From Brumimicrobium oceani (lineage in GTDB: Bacteria > Bacteroidota > Bacteroidia > Flavobacteriales_D > Crocinitomicaceae), in NCBI RefSeq assembly GCF_003143775.1, contig NZ_QFRJ01000019.1:1-46012 (forward strand): DNA of 46,012 bases, in the 5' to 3' direction. The translations under genes and the position numbers were made by a program. Within the stretch, counting starts at the first letter, position 1. Each line of letters starts with the position of its first letter. The notes beneath the pieces were generated by a model. The model did not search any database. It had not been told where the DNA came from and worked only from the letters and a program-made list of their open reading frames with translations. Below are positions 7,491 to 15,733 of this stretch, piece after piece.

Positions 7491-9455
7491 ATGAAAATTC
7501 TAAAATATGGAATCGGTCTTGTCGCAGCAGCCTCGTTAATGACGAGTTGCGGTAATGCCGGAAAAGACAAAAGTGGCGCTGACGGCGCTTTAAACAAGAA
7601 TAATGCTGAGAAAGTTTATGTTGCCCCTGGTGAGCATGATGATTATTACGCATTTATTTCAGGTGGATATAGTGGTAACCTTTTAGTATATGGTTTACCT
7701 TCTGGACGTATGTTCAAAGAGATCCCTGTATTTAGCCAGTTCCCAACAAATGGATATGGTTATTCAGAGGAAACTACACCGATGTTGAATACCTCTTTCG
7801 GATTCATTCCTTGGGGAGATTCACACCACCCAGACATTTCTCAAACTGAAGGTGTTTTGGATGGTAGATGGGTTTTCATCAACGAAAACAATACTCCACG
7901 TATTGCAAGAATTGATTTAGAAACTTTCGAAACTGCGGAAATCATTGAGGTTCCTAACAGTGCAGGAAATCACAGTTCTTCTTTCGTAACTGAAAACACA
8001 GAATATGTTGTAGCAGGTACACGTTTCTCTGTTCCAGTTCCTCAAAGAGACATGAGCATCAAAGATTACAAAGGTGAATTTAAAGGAGCCTTAACTTTCA
8101 TTGGTGTTGATCAAGAAACAGGAGGAATGGACATTGACTTCCAATTGTTAATGCCAGGATTCAACTATGATTTATCTCACCCTGGACGTGGAAAATCTCA
8201 TGGATGGTTCTTCTTTACAACTTATAACACTGAGGAAGCAAATTCTTTACTTGAGGTTAACGCTTCTCAAAACGATAAAGATTTTATCGCAGCTGTAAAC
8301 TGGAAAGTTATTGAAGAGTATGTAAAAAATGGTGGTGGTACAATGATGCCATCAGAATATGCACATAACGTGTATGATCACCACACACATACTGCAACTT
8401 CTACAATGAAAAAAGAAGTACGTACAATTAACCCAACTGAGGTTCCTGGCGCTGTATACTTCTTGCCTACTCCAAAGTCACCACACGGATGTGACGTTTC
8501 ACCAGATGGTGAGTACATCGTTGGTAACGGTAAATTATCTACAGACTTAACTGTTCACTCATTTACTAAAATGGAGGAAGCAATTAAAAACAAGAAATTT
8601 GATGGTGAAGCTTACGGTATTCCAATCTTAAACTTCGACGATATTCACGCTGGATCAGTTGAAAAAGCAGGATTAGGACCACTTCACACAGAGTTTGACG
8701 ACAAAGGAAATGCGTATACTACTTTCTTCATCTCTTCTGAGGTTGTAAAATGGAAACTAGGTACTTGGGAGGTAGTTGACAGAAAGCCAACTTACTATTC
8801 TGTAGGTCACTTAACTATCCCTGGAGGTAACTCAAGACAACCAAGTGGAGAATATATGTTTGCAATGAACAAAATTACAAAAGACCGTTACTTACCAGTT
8901 GGTCCAGAGTTAGAGCACTCAGCGCAATTGTATGACATTTCAGGTGAGAAAATGGAATTAATTTTAGACTTCCCAACTCACGGTGAGCCGCACTACGCAG
9001 CAGCAATTAAAGCAGATGTAATTAAGGATAACTCAAGACAAATCTATGAATTGGATGAAAACACGCATAAACACGCTGTGAAGTCTGAAAATGAAACAAG
9101 AGTTGAAAGAAATGGAAACGAAGTTCACATTTATATGTCAACTATCCGTAGTCACTTCTCTCCGGATAACATTGAAGGAATTAAAGTGGGTGATAAGGTT
9201 TACTTCCACGTAACTAACTTAGAACAAGACTTTGATGTTCCTCATGGATTTGCAATGATTGGTCAGAAAACATCTGAGTTATTAATCATGCCAGGACAAA
9301 CTAGAACAAGTGTTTGGTACCCTGAGAAAGTTGGTGTTTGGCCATTCTACTGTACAGACTTCTGTTCAGCGCTTCACCAAGAGATGCAAGGTTACATCCG
9401 AGTTTCTCCAGCAGATTCTGACATTGAATTATCATGGTCATTAGGTGAAGACTAA
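7491..9455 (+). CDS. nosZ: Nitrous oxide reductase, clade II NosZ
   Basis: A 654-residue multicopper enzyme reducing N2O to N2 on the outer side of the inner membrane. The N-terminal part is a seven-bladed propeller carrying the CuZ site: His112-His113 in GDSHHPD, His161 in NSAGNHSSS, and further His in DHHTHTA, SPHGCDV, GPLHTEF and PTHGEPH. The C-terminal cupredoxin domain has the CuA ligands His585 (VPHGFAM), Cys621, Cys625, His629 and Met632 (CTDFCSALHQEM). The leader lacks a twin-arginine motif and has a lipobox-like LMTSC at residue 20, as in clade II (Sec-type) enzymes. The surrounding genes and the absence of nosR and nosX agree with clade II. Codon use looks like the neighbours; no sign of recent transfer. 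Confidence 0.98.
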   Translation: MKILKYGIGLVAAASLMTSCGNAGKDKSGADGALNKNNAEKVYVAPGEHDDYYAFISGGYSGNLLVYGLPSGRMFKEIPVFSQFPTNGYGYSEETTPMLNTSFGFIPWGDSHHPDISQTEGVLDGRWVFINENNTPRIARIDLETFETAEIIEVPNSAGNHSSSFVTENTEYVVAGTRFSVPVPQRDMSIKDYKGEFKGALTFIGVDQETGGMDIDFQLLMPGFNYDLSHPGRGKSHGWFFFTTYNTEEANSLLEVNASQNDKDFIAAVNWKVIEEYVKNGGGTMMPSEYAHNVYDHHTHTATSTMKKEVRTINPTEVPGAVYFLPTPKSPHGCDVSPDGEYIVGNGKLSTDLTVHSFTKMEEAIKNKKFDGEAYGIPILNFDDIHAGSVEKAGLGPLHTEFDDKGNAYTTFFISSEVVKWKLGTWEVVDRKPTYYSVGHLTIPGGNSRQPSGEYMFAMNKITKDRYLPVGPELEHSAQLYDISGEKMELILDFPTHGEPHYAAAIKADVIKDNSRQIYELDENTHKHAVKSENETRVERNGNEVHIYMSTIRSHFSPDNIEGIKVGDKVYFHVTNLEQDFDVPHGFAMIGQKTSELLIMPGQTRTSVWYPEKVGVWPFYCTDFCSALHQEMQGYIRVSPADSDIELSWSLGED

Positions 9456-9516
9456 TAAAGTTGAAATAACCACCTAGTGTATTAAACAGGTAAATTTTAG
9501 TTTACAATTAGATAAA

Positions 9517-9551
9517 AAAAAGGATGAGCACTATTTAAGCTCATCCTTTTT
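9517..9551 (+). terminator. Strong hairpin inside the nos operon, after nosZ
   Basis: A perfect stem pairs 9518-9529 (AAAAGGATGAGC) with 9539-9550, around a 9-base loop, and extends by one A-T pair. The 3' arm ends in a run of T. It looks like an intrinsic terminator or an mRNA-stabilising structure placed between nosZ and the next gene, 17 bases before that gene's ATG, and may lower expression of the downstream maturation genes relative to nosZ. Confidence 0.75.
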
Positions 9552-9568
9552 CAAAAAAAACAAGAGTT

Positions 9569-10183
9569 ATGAAATTAGCAAGTACAATAATGATAATAGG
9601 CTCCGCATTACTTTTTGGGTTGTTCCTCTTCCCATTGTGGCATGTCGAATTACAAGCTCCTCAATACCCTACTGGTCTTGGGATGCACATCCATATTGAT
9701 GGAATCGTTGGGTACACAAAACACGATATCAATAATATTGATGGTTTAAATCACTATATCGGAATGAAGACACTTCCTACAAAAGATGAAATGTGGGAGT
9801 TTACAGTTTTCCCAATAGTCGTTGGCGGAATGGCTGCTTTGGGAGTTATCATTGGCTTTTTCGGATTCTTTAAAAACTCCGCATACAAATGGTTCATGGG
9901 TTGGTTTGTTCTGATGACTGTCTTGGGAATCTTGGGAATGATTGATTTCAATGCCTGGATGACCGATTACGGAACTAACCTTGATCCTAATGCAATTCTT
10001 AAAATGACTGACGATGCAGGAAATCCATTGAGTTATAAGCCTCCATTATTAGGTTCCAAAGACATTTTGAATTTCACGGCTGACTCTTTCCCTTCATTAG
10101 GAGGCGTCCTTTTGGGAATTGGAATGGCACTCACTTTTATTTCCTTCTTTGTAGGGAAAAAATTTAACGCCTCAAAATCGTAA
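9569..10183 (+). CDS. Polytopic membrane protein of the nos operon
   Basis: A 204-residue membrane protein with an N-terminal helix (about 5-25), a large outside loop (about 28-70, with YPTGLGMHIHIDGIVGY and INNIDGLNHYIGMK), then helices at about 79-100, 108-128 and 172-195. The loop is rich in His, Asp, Asn and Met, residues able to bind copper or heme. It sits between nosZ and nosL in the position where some clade II clusters (for example the Wolinella type) encode the membrane protein NosB; equivalence is inference from position and topology. Expression may be limited by the hairpin at 9517-9551. It is not NosR, as it has no flavin-binding or ferredoxin-like domain. Confidence 0.75.
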   Translation: MKLASTIMIIGSALLFGLFLFPLWHVELQAPQYPTGLGMHIHIDGIVGYTKHDINNIDGLNHYIGMKTLPTKDEMWEFTVFPIVVGGMAALGVIIGFFGFFKNSAYKWFMGWFVLMTVLGILGMIDFNAWMTDYGTNLDPNAILKMTDDAGNPLSYKPPLLGSKDILNFTADSFPSLGGVLLGIGMALTFISFFVGKKFNASKS

Positions 10184-10205
10184 TTACAATTAAATAAATA
10201 ATACT

Positions 10206-10640
10206 ATGAAAAAGTTAATTCTATTTGTTCTATTATCCCTTGTGTTTGTTGCTTGCAGCATAGAAGCAAAACCCATTAATTACGGTACAGACGCATGCGA
10301 CTTTTGTAAAATGAGTATTGTTGATCAGATTCACGGTGCTGAAATCGTTACTGACAAAGGAAAGGTTTACAAATTTGATGCAATAGAATGCATGATTAAC
10401 TTTAAAAATGAAATGAGTAAGGAACAGCCTCAGTTGTTCCTTACCAATCATTACCATACTCCGAAGGAATTAATAGACGCTGAAAACGCTACTTTCCTCA
10501 TTAGTGAAAACCTACCTAGTCCAATGGGGGAGTTCATTACGGCATTCGCAAGTAAAGAAGCCGCTGAAAAAATACACCAAGAACTTGATGGAAAACTCTA
10601 CAACTGGAAAGAATTAGTCCAGCAGCAAAGCAACAAATAA
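10206..10640 (+). CDS. nosL: NosL copper-binding lipoprotein
   Basis: A 144-residue lipoprotein (lipobox VFVAC, Cys17) of the NosL family, a Cu(I) chaperone that supplies copper for the CuZ centre of NosZ. The copper site CDFCKM at residues 31-36 (Cys31, Cys34, Met36) is followed by the typical region with ITDKGKV-like sequence (EIVTDKGKVYKFDAIECMINF). Length is usual for the family. It starts 22 bases after the membrane protein, and its stop codon is directly followed by the ATG of nosD, consistent with translational coupling. Confidence 0.93.
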   Translation: MKKLILFVLLSLVFVACSIEAKPINYGTDACDFCKMSIVDQIHGAEIVTDKGKVYKFDAIECMINFKNEMSKEQPQLFLTNHYHTPKELIDAENATFLISENLPSPMGEFITAFASKEAAEKIHQELDGKLYNWKELVQQQSNK

Positions 10641-11885
10641 ATGACAAAAGCAGCTCTATTTCGTTTTCTATTTATTGTACTAATTTCCTTTAGTTTCTCT
10701 AATGGATTTACACAAATAGAAGTGTGTAAAACTTGTCCTATTAAAACAATTAAAGAAGGAATAAAACAAGCTAAACCACATCAAAAGGTAATAATAAAAG
10801 CGGGTGTATATAAAGAACACATGCTTATTATCGATAAACCCTTAACCTTAATTACCACAGAAAAAGCAACTATTGATGGCGAAAATCAAGGAGATATAAT
10901 TCAGATTTTTGCAGATAGTGTAACCATAGATGGTTTTCAAATCATTCATGTAGGATCTAGTCATACAACGGATTACTCTGCCATTAGGGTAGATAAAGCC
11001 GCTCATTTCTTAATCCAAAATTTAGAACTTAGAAAAATATTCTTCGGAGTTATGCTTGCAAAAGCAAAACACGGAACCATAACTAATATAAAGGTGTATG
11101 GAGATGCCGTTCAACAGCATAATTCAGGAAACGCCATTCATTTGTGGCATTCTCACCATATTTTAATCGACAAAAACGAACTCTACAAATCAAGAGATGG
11201 TATTTATTTAGAGTTTTCCGACGACTGCATAATCTCTAATAATATCAGTAGAGAAAATATTCGCTATGGCCTACACTTCATGTTCTCTAACAGGGATGAA
11301 TATCGAAACAATACCTTCGAAAACAATGGAGCCGGAGTTGCCGTAATGTTCTCAAAAAAAATAACAATGATTGATAATCATTTTCAATACAATTGGGGAT
11401 CTGCTTCCTATGGATTATTATTAAAAGAAATAAATGATGCCGAAATCATTGGGAATACATTCCAAGAAAACACCATAGGAATTAACGTTGAAGGTTCTAA
11501 CAGAATCAATTACAAAAACAATGATTTCAGAAGTAATGGATGGGCTATCAAAGTAAATGGAGCTTGTTACAATAATGTTTTTATTCAGAACAATTTCCTT
11601 TATAACTCCTTTGATGTGAGTTACAACAGCAAAATGAATAACAACTCTTTCAATGAAAATTTTTGGAGTGGCTACACAGGATATGATTTAGATAAAGATG
11701 GATTGGGCGATATTCCCTACCGTCCTGTGAAACTTTTTAGCTATGTGGTAAACCGCACGCCCAACACCATTATCTTAATGCGAAGCTTATTCGTAGACAT
11801 CATTGATTTCTCGGAAAGTGTATCTCCGGCCTTTACTCCAGACAACTTGATGGATGAAAGACCATTAATGAAGCAAGTAAAATGA
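10641..11885 (+). CDS. nosD: NosD periplasmic copper-maturation protein
   Basis: A 414-residue exported protein with parallel beta-helix repeats. A signal peptide (about 1-25) is followed by a CKTC motif at 29-32, then the NosD-typical start PIKTIKEGIKQAKPHQKVIIKAG and successive repeats rich in Asn and Ile (such as ISNNISRENIRYGLHFMFSN and IDNHFQYNWGSASYGLLLKE). NosD works with the NosFY ABC transporter to build the copper-sulfide CuZ centre of NosZ. The start codon follows the nosL stop without a gap, and the 3' end overlaps nosF by four bases (ATGA). Confidence 0.93.
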   Translation: MTKAALFRFLFIVLISFSFSNGFTQIEVCKTCPIKTIKEGIKQAKPHQKVIIKAGVYKEHMLIIDKPLTLITTEKATIDGENQGDIIQIFADSVTIDGFQIIHVGSSHTTDYSAIRVDKAAHFLIQNLELRKIFFGVMLAKAKHGTITNIKVYGDAVQQHNSGNAIHLWHSHHILIDKNELYKSRDGIYLEFSDDCIISNNISRENIRYGLHFMFSNRDEYRNNTFENNGAGVAVMFSKKITMIDNHFQYNWGSASYGLLLKEINDAEIIGNTFQENTIGINVEGSNRINYKNNDFRSNGWAIKVNGACYNNVFIQNNFLYNSFDVSYNSKMNNNSFNENFWSGYTGYDLDKDGLGDIPYRPVKLFSYVVNRTPNTIILMRSLFVDIIDFSESVSPAFTPDNLMDERPLMKQVK

Positions 11886-12589
11886 TTAAAATAGAAAATT
11901 TACATAAAAAATACGGGAAGAATAAAATCTTAACTGGTGTTGATTTAGAAATTCCAGAAAAAGGGATTTTTGCTATTCTTGGTCCTAATGGCTCGGGTAA
12001 AACCACCATGATAAAATCTATCTTAGGAATGGTAGTTCCAGAAAAAGGAAAGGTTTTCATCAATGGCAAAGAAACACATCCCAATGGACTGTACCGTAAA
12101 AATCTCGATTACTTACCTCAAATCGCCAACTTCCCAGGAAATTTGGGCGTAAAAGAATTAATCAAAATGATTAAGGATTTGAGGGGAACGAAAGCCAATG
12201 AAGATGAATTAATTGAACTTTTTGGACTGCAGGGTTACCTAGACAAGAAATTAAATAACCTTTCTGGGGGAACAAAGCAGAAGGTGAATTTAGTTCTGGC
12301 ATTTATGTTCGACAGCCCTATTATTATTCTTGATGAGCCCACATCAGGGTTAGATCCTGTAGCGATGTTGAATCTCAAACGCCTTATCGCAAAAGAAAAA
12401 GCTAAAGGAAAAACAATTTTGGTCACTTCCCACATCATGAGTTTCGTAGAGGAAATATCGGATGAAATCGTTTTTTTATTGGAAGGAAAAATCTATTTCA
12501 AAGGCTCTATCCAAGAATTAAGAGAAAAAACCGGAGAAATAGACTTAGAACATGCAATTGCTCACATTTTAACTGAAAACAATGCTTAA
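11882..12589 (+). CDS. nosF: NosF ABC transporter ATPase
   Basis: A 235-residue ABC ATPase. The Walker A is GPNGSGKTT (34-42), the Q-loop lies near YLPQ (80), the signature is LSGGTKQK (127-134), and Walker B is IIILDEPTSGLDP (147-159), with catalytic Glu152 and the H-loop His in VTSHIMSF. All ATPase motifs are intact. It powers NosY; the NosDFY complex is thought to deliver a sulfur species or copper for CuZ assembly. It overlaps nosD by four bases and nosY by eight. Confidence 0.95.
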   Translation: MIKIENLHKKYGKNKILTGVDLEIPEKGIFAILGPNGSGKTTMIKSILGMVVPEKGKVFINGKETHPNGLYRKNLDYLPQIANFPGNLGVKELIKMIKDLRGTKANEDELIELFGLQGYLDKKLNNLSGGTKQKVNLVLAFMFDSPIIILDEPTSGLDPVAMLNLKRLIAKEKAKGKTILVTSHIMSFVEEISDEIVFLLEGKIYFKGSIQELREKTGEIDLEHAIAHILTENNA

Positions 12590-13364
12590 AATACTCAAAT
12601 ATAGTTTTTTCGATCTCATTAGAAGTAGATGGAGTTATGTATACCTTGCATTCTACTTGCTTTTAGGGTTTGTTCTGCTTTTCTTAAATAATGACTTAAG
12701 TAAAGCTGTGATTACGCTAATGAACGTGATTATTATTCTGGTTCCCTTAATTGGTACAATTTTCGGCGTCATGTATTACTACAGCTCCAAAGAGTTTACA
12801 GAACTCCTCCTCGCCCAGCCCATAAAACGTTCATCTATTTTTATTGGACAATACCTCGGCGTAGCATTATCGTTGGTGATGAGTTTAGTTATAGGTTTAG
12901 GGCTTCCATTTATACTCTACGGATTATTTGAGTCTGCTGCAATTTGGGACTTTTCCCTATTGCTAGTCACAGGTGCAATGCTCACATTAATTTTTACGGC
13001 ACTTGCCTTTAATATCGCACTCTACAACGAAAACAAAATCAAAGGATTTAGTTACGCCATATTACTTTGGCTTTTCCTAGCCGTTATCTATGATGGTCTT
13101 TTTCTATTGTCATTGATCTTATTTGAAGAATATCCTTTGGACAAGTTCACCTTAATTGCTACAGTTTTTAATCCAATAGATTTGTCAAGAATACTTATTC
13201 TTCTAAAACTAGATATTTCAGCATTGTTGGGTTACACCGGAGCAATCTTTAATCAATTTTTCGGTACAAGTTTGGGGTTGATTTCCGCACTAGGAATGTT
13301 AACGCTATGGGTAATCTTACCTGTATGGAATATAAAAAGCAAGGCGCAAAAGAAAGACTTCTAA
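12582..13364 (+). CDS. nosY: NosY ABC transporter permease
   Basis: A 260-residue membrane protein with about six helices (about 16-36, 41-66, 88-112, 122-145, 152-177 and 230-252), of the ABC-2 type permease family. The N-terminal YSFFDLIRSRWSYVYLAFYL and the EFTELLLAQPIKRSSIFIGQYLG coupling region are typical for NosY. It forms the membrane part of NosDFY, which matures the NosZ copper centres. It overlaps nosF by eight bases and is six bases before the next gene. Confidence 0.93.
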   Translation: MLKILKYSFFDLIRSRWSYVYLAFYLLLGFVLLFLNNDLSKAVITLMNVIIILVPLIGTIFGVMYYYSSKEFTELLLAQPIKRSSIFIGQYLGVALSLVMSLVIGLGLPFILYGLFESAAIWDFSLLLVTGAMLTLIFTALAFNIALYNENKIKGFSYAILLWLFLAVIYDGLFLLSLILFEEYPLDKFTLIATVFNPIDLSRILILLKLDISALLGYTGAIFNQFFGTSLGLISALGMLTLWVILPVWNIKSKAQKKDF

Positions 13365-13370
13365 TGATTT

Positions 13371-14576
13371 ATGATACAATTTAAGAAACATGCACTCATA
13401 GCTCTAATGTTCTTTTTAGCAGCCGCTTCCTTAGGACTATTACTTCGCTATTTTGCAGTTTCTTCTCTTGAATTTGAATACAGATATGTTGTTCATGCAC
13501 ATTCACATGTTGCCCTGTTGGGATGGGTTTATTTTGCACTCATCACTTTAATGGGGCACTTCTTTTTAAAAGAACATGTCCCTAAAAAAGTCTACAACAG
13601 AATTTTCAATTTTACGATAATCACTGTATTGGGAATGTTAGTAAGCTTTCCTTTTACCGGTTATGCCTTATTTTCAATTATATTCTCCACCCTATTCTTA
13701 TTCGCTAGTTATTTCTATGCTTGGATGTTTTTCAAATTCGTTCCAAAAAGTGAAAAAACTTCTCCCAGCTATAAAACAATAAAAGTTGCAGTTATTTTCT
13801 TACTCATCTCTAGTATAGGCCCTTGGACAATCGGAGGGGTTATGGCCACTTTAGGCCCTGAATCTTTTTGGTATAGGGCTTCCATTTACTTCTACCTCCA
13901 CTTTCAATACAATGCTTGGATGATTTTGGGCGTAATAGGAATATTCCTCAAAATACTGGAAAACCATGAGATAAATATAGCCCCACTGCTGTTCAAAAAA
14001 TTCATTTTTACTTTTAACATCAGTCTTATTCTCACCTTCTTTATTTCCGTTTTATTTGCGAAACCACATATCTCAGTCTACTATTTATCCGTGATTGGTT
14101 CTTTAATTCAATTGGTTTCTATTCTTCTATTCTACCAATTTATCAAGTCAAACTATCAAGCTATCGGCCTAATATTTAAAAAAATTGCCTGGCAGTTAAT
14201 GCGCTGGTCACTTTTATTAATACTCATCAAAATGTTCATGCAGTTGTTGGGATCATTCCCATACACGGCACATATAATTAGCAATAACACTTACCTTACT
14301 ATCGGTTTTCTACATTGGGTTTTCTTGGGAGCGGTAAGCATGGGACTATTGGCTTTACTGCAGCAAGCAGAGCTAATTCGTTTAAAACCTGCGAGCATCA
14401 AATTCTATATTTTAGGCTTCGTGTTTACAGAATTAATTATTTTCTATAAACCCGCAGAACGAGTTTTAGGGTTTCCCTATTTGCCAAAGTACGACTGGTT
14501 TCTTTTTATAGCAAGCCTTTTACTTACAATAGGAATAAGCTCTATTCTAATGATACAATTCAAGAAAAACGAATAG
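13371..14576 (+). CDS. Polytopic His-rich membrane protein, heme-copper-oxidase-like or NnrS-like
   Basis: A 401-residue protein with about twelve membrane helices, the last gene of the nos operon. The second helix carries VVHAHSHVALLGWVYFALITLMGH with His42, His44, His46 and His63, resembling the heme-binding helix of heme-copper oxidase subunit I or NO reductase-like proteins. Other histidines lie in YFYLHFQYNAW and GFLHWVFLGAVSMGLLALL, a pattern also recalling NnrS, a heme- and copper-containing membrane protein of nitrogen-oxide metabolism. It is shorter than a true oxidase subunit I and I cannot identify a full set of proton-pump or CuB residues. A role in nitrogen-oxide or copper and heme handling is inferred from context. 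Confidence 0.72.
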   Translation: MIQFKKHALIALMFFLAAASLGLLLRYFAVSSLEFEYRYVVHAHSHVALLGWVYFALITLMGHFFLKEHVPKKVYNRIFNFTIITVLGMLVSFPFTGYALFSIIFSTLFLFASYFYAWMFFKFVPKSEKTSPSYKTIKVAVIFLLISSIGPWTIGGVMATLGPESFWYRASIYFYLHFQYNAWMILGVIGIFLKILENHEINIAPLLFKKFIFTFNISLILTFFISVLFAKPHISVYYLSVIGSLIQLVSILLFYQFIKSNYQAIGLIFKKIAWQLMRWSLLLILIKMFMQLLGSFPYTAHIISNNTYLTIGFLHWVFLGAVSMGLLALLQQAELIRLKPASIKFYILGFVFTELIIFYKPAERVLGFPYLPKYDWFLFIASLLLTIGISSILMIQFKKNE

Positions 14577-14644
14577 GAAACAATTGATTCCATATTTAGC
14601 AAAAATATCGAAAGCCCGTTCCCTCGCACTCTACACAAGCTTCA

Positions 14645-15733
14645 CTAAACCTTCCTCCCCTTCCATTTTGGTCTATAAAACACAGATAACGCACCAACAA
14701 CAATCAACAAAAAAGGATAGAAGATTTGAAAAAAAGGTAACATTAATACATTTCTAGTTTCCCTCAATCGTTGGGCATAATTTAAATACACAATAGCATC
14801 CAGCAACAGTCTCATCATAAAAATGGACAATAACAATACCCAATCACCTGTTATTCCAGCCACAATCAAAGTAAAAACTCCCCCTATAAAGTAAACAAAC
14901 ATGAAGACTCCAATGATTGTATCCCGACATTCTGCCTTATACTTGCTTTTGCTTAACCAACGAACCCTTTGATCAAAATATGACTTAAACGAGCTGGGAG
15001 CCTGCGTTACGACAGAACTTTCAATATTATTACCAAAGTAAATAGATTGCTTAGACCTTCTAAAATATTTTAAAAGAAAATAATCATCGCCTGAAGCAAT
15101 GTGTTTGTGCCCAAGCAATTGATTTTCGTAATTTATTGCAGTTTTATTAATTAATAAATTAGCACCACTTATGGATATTGGCCAAATCCTTGCAATTAAG
15201 AAATTAAAGGCATTAAAAAAGCTATACTCCGTTGCAAAGAAACGATCAAAAAATCCTTTTCCCTTCATTACGACTGGTAAAGCTAAAAGCACTGATTGAG
15301 GCTTGCTAAGTAAAGAATTAAAATAGTGTTTGTCTAAAACCACGTCGGCATCTAAAGTAAGAACATAGCTGGTTTGGGCAGACGTAACACCCAAGTTTAA
15401 CGCCTCCTTCTTACCCATTTTTCCGTCGGGAAGCTTTAACAAGCTACCAAAATTATTATCATGAATAAATGAATTTATTACCGAAGAAGAAAAATCTGTG
15501 GAATGATCGTCTATGAACAACACTTCAAAAGGCAAATTTTCTTGATTCTCTATAGACTGCAATAAAAAAGGTAGACACCTTGCTTCATTTCGAAAAGGAA
15601 TAATTACGGTAATCTGATTTAATTCTAAAGTAGATGTAACCCTGCTCCTCGTACTAATAGAAAATATTTTAGCTCCCGTGAATAAAAGCAAACTAAACAA
15701 TAAAAAAATAGAATAAATTTCAAGAATTCCCAT
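14645..15733 (-). CDS. Family 2 glycosyltransferase
   Basis: A 362-residue membrane-anchored glycosyltransferase of family 2. An N-terminal helix is followed by the GT-A domain: TVIIPFRNEARCLPFLLQSI, FIDDHSTDFS, KMGKKEALNLGV and the metal-binding LDADVV, with GDDYFLLKYF and QRVRWLSKSK (the QxxRW-like motif) further on. Three or four hydrophobic helices fill the C-terminus (about 270-355). The acceptor is unknown; candidates are cell-surface polysaccharide or glycolipid. The start overlaps the end of the upstream flippase-like gene by 14 bases, so the two are coupled. A second GT2 gene at 42099 has the same layout. Confidence 0.88.
   Translation of the reverse strand: MGILEIYSIFLLFSLLLFTGAKIFSISTRSRVTSTLELNQITVIIPFRNEARCLPFLLQSIENQENLPFEVLFIDDHSTDFSSSVINSFIHDNNFGSLLKLPDGKMGKKEALNLGVTSAQTSYVLTLDADVVLDKHYFNSLLSKPQSVLLALPVVMKGKGFFDRFFATEYSFFNAFNFLIARIWPISISGANLLINKTAINYENQLLGHKHIASGDDYFLLKYFRRSKQSIYFGNNIESSVVTQAPSSFKSYFDQRVRWLSKSKYKAECRDTIIGVFMFVYFIGGVFTLIVAGITGDWVLLLSIFMMRLLLDAIVYLNYAQRLRETRNVLMLPFFQIFYPFLLIVVGALSVFYRPKWKGRKV

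Noticed and set aside
7337-7597. 86-codon minus-strand open frame over the cytochrome c and nosZ junction
   Set aside because: Antisense shadow of two well-supported genes with intact motifs.
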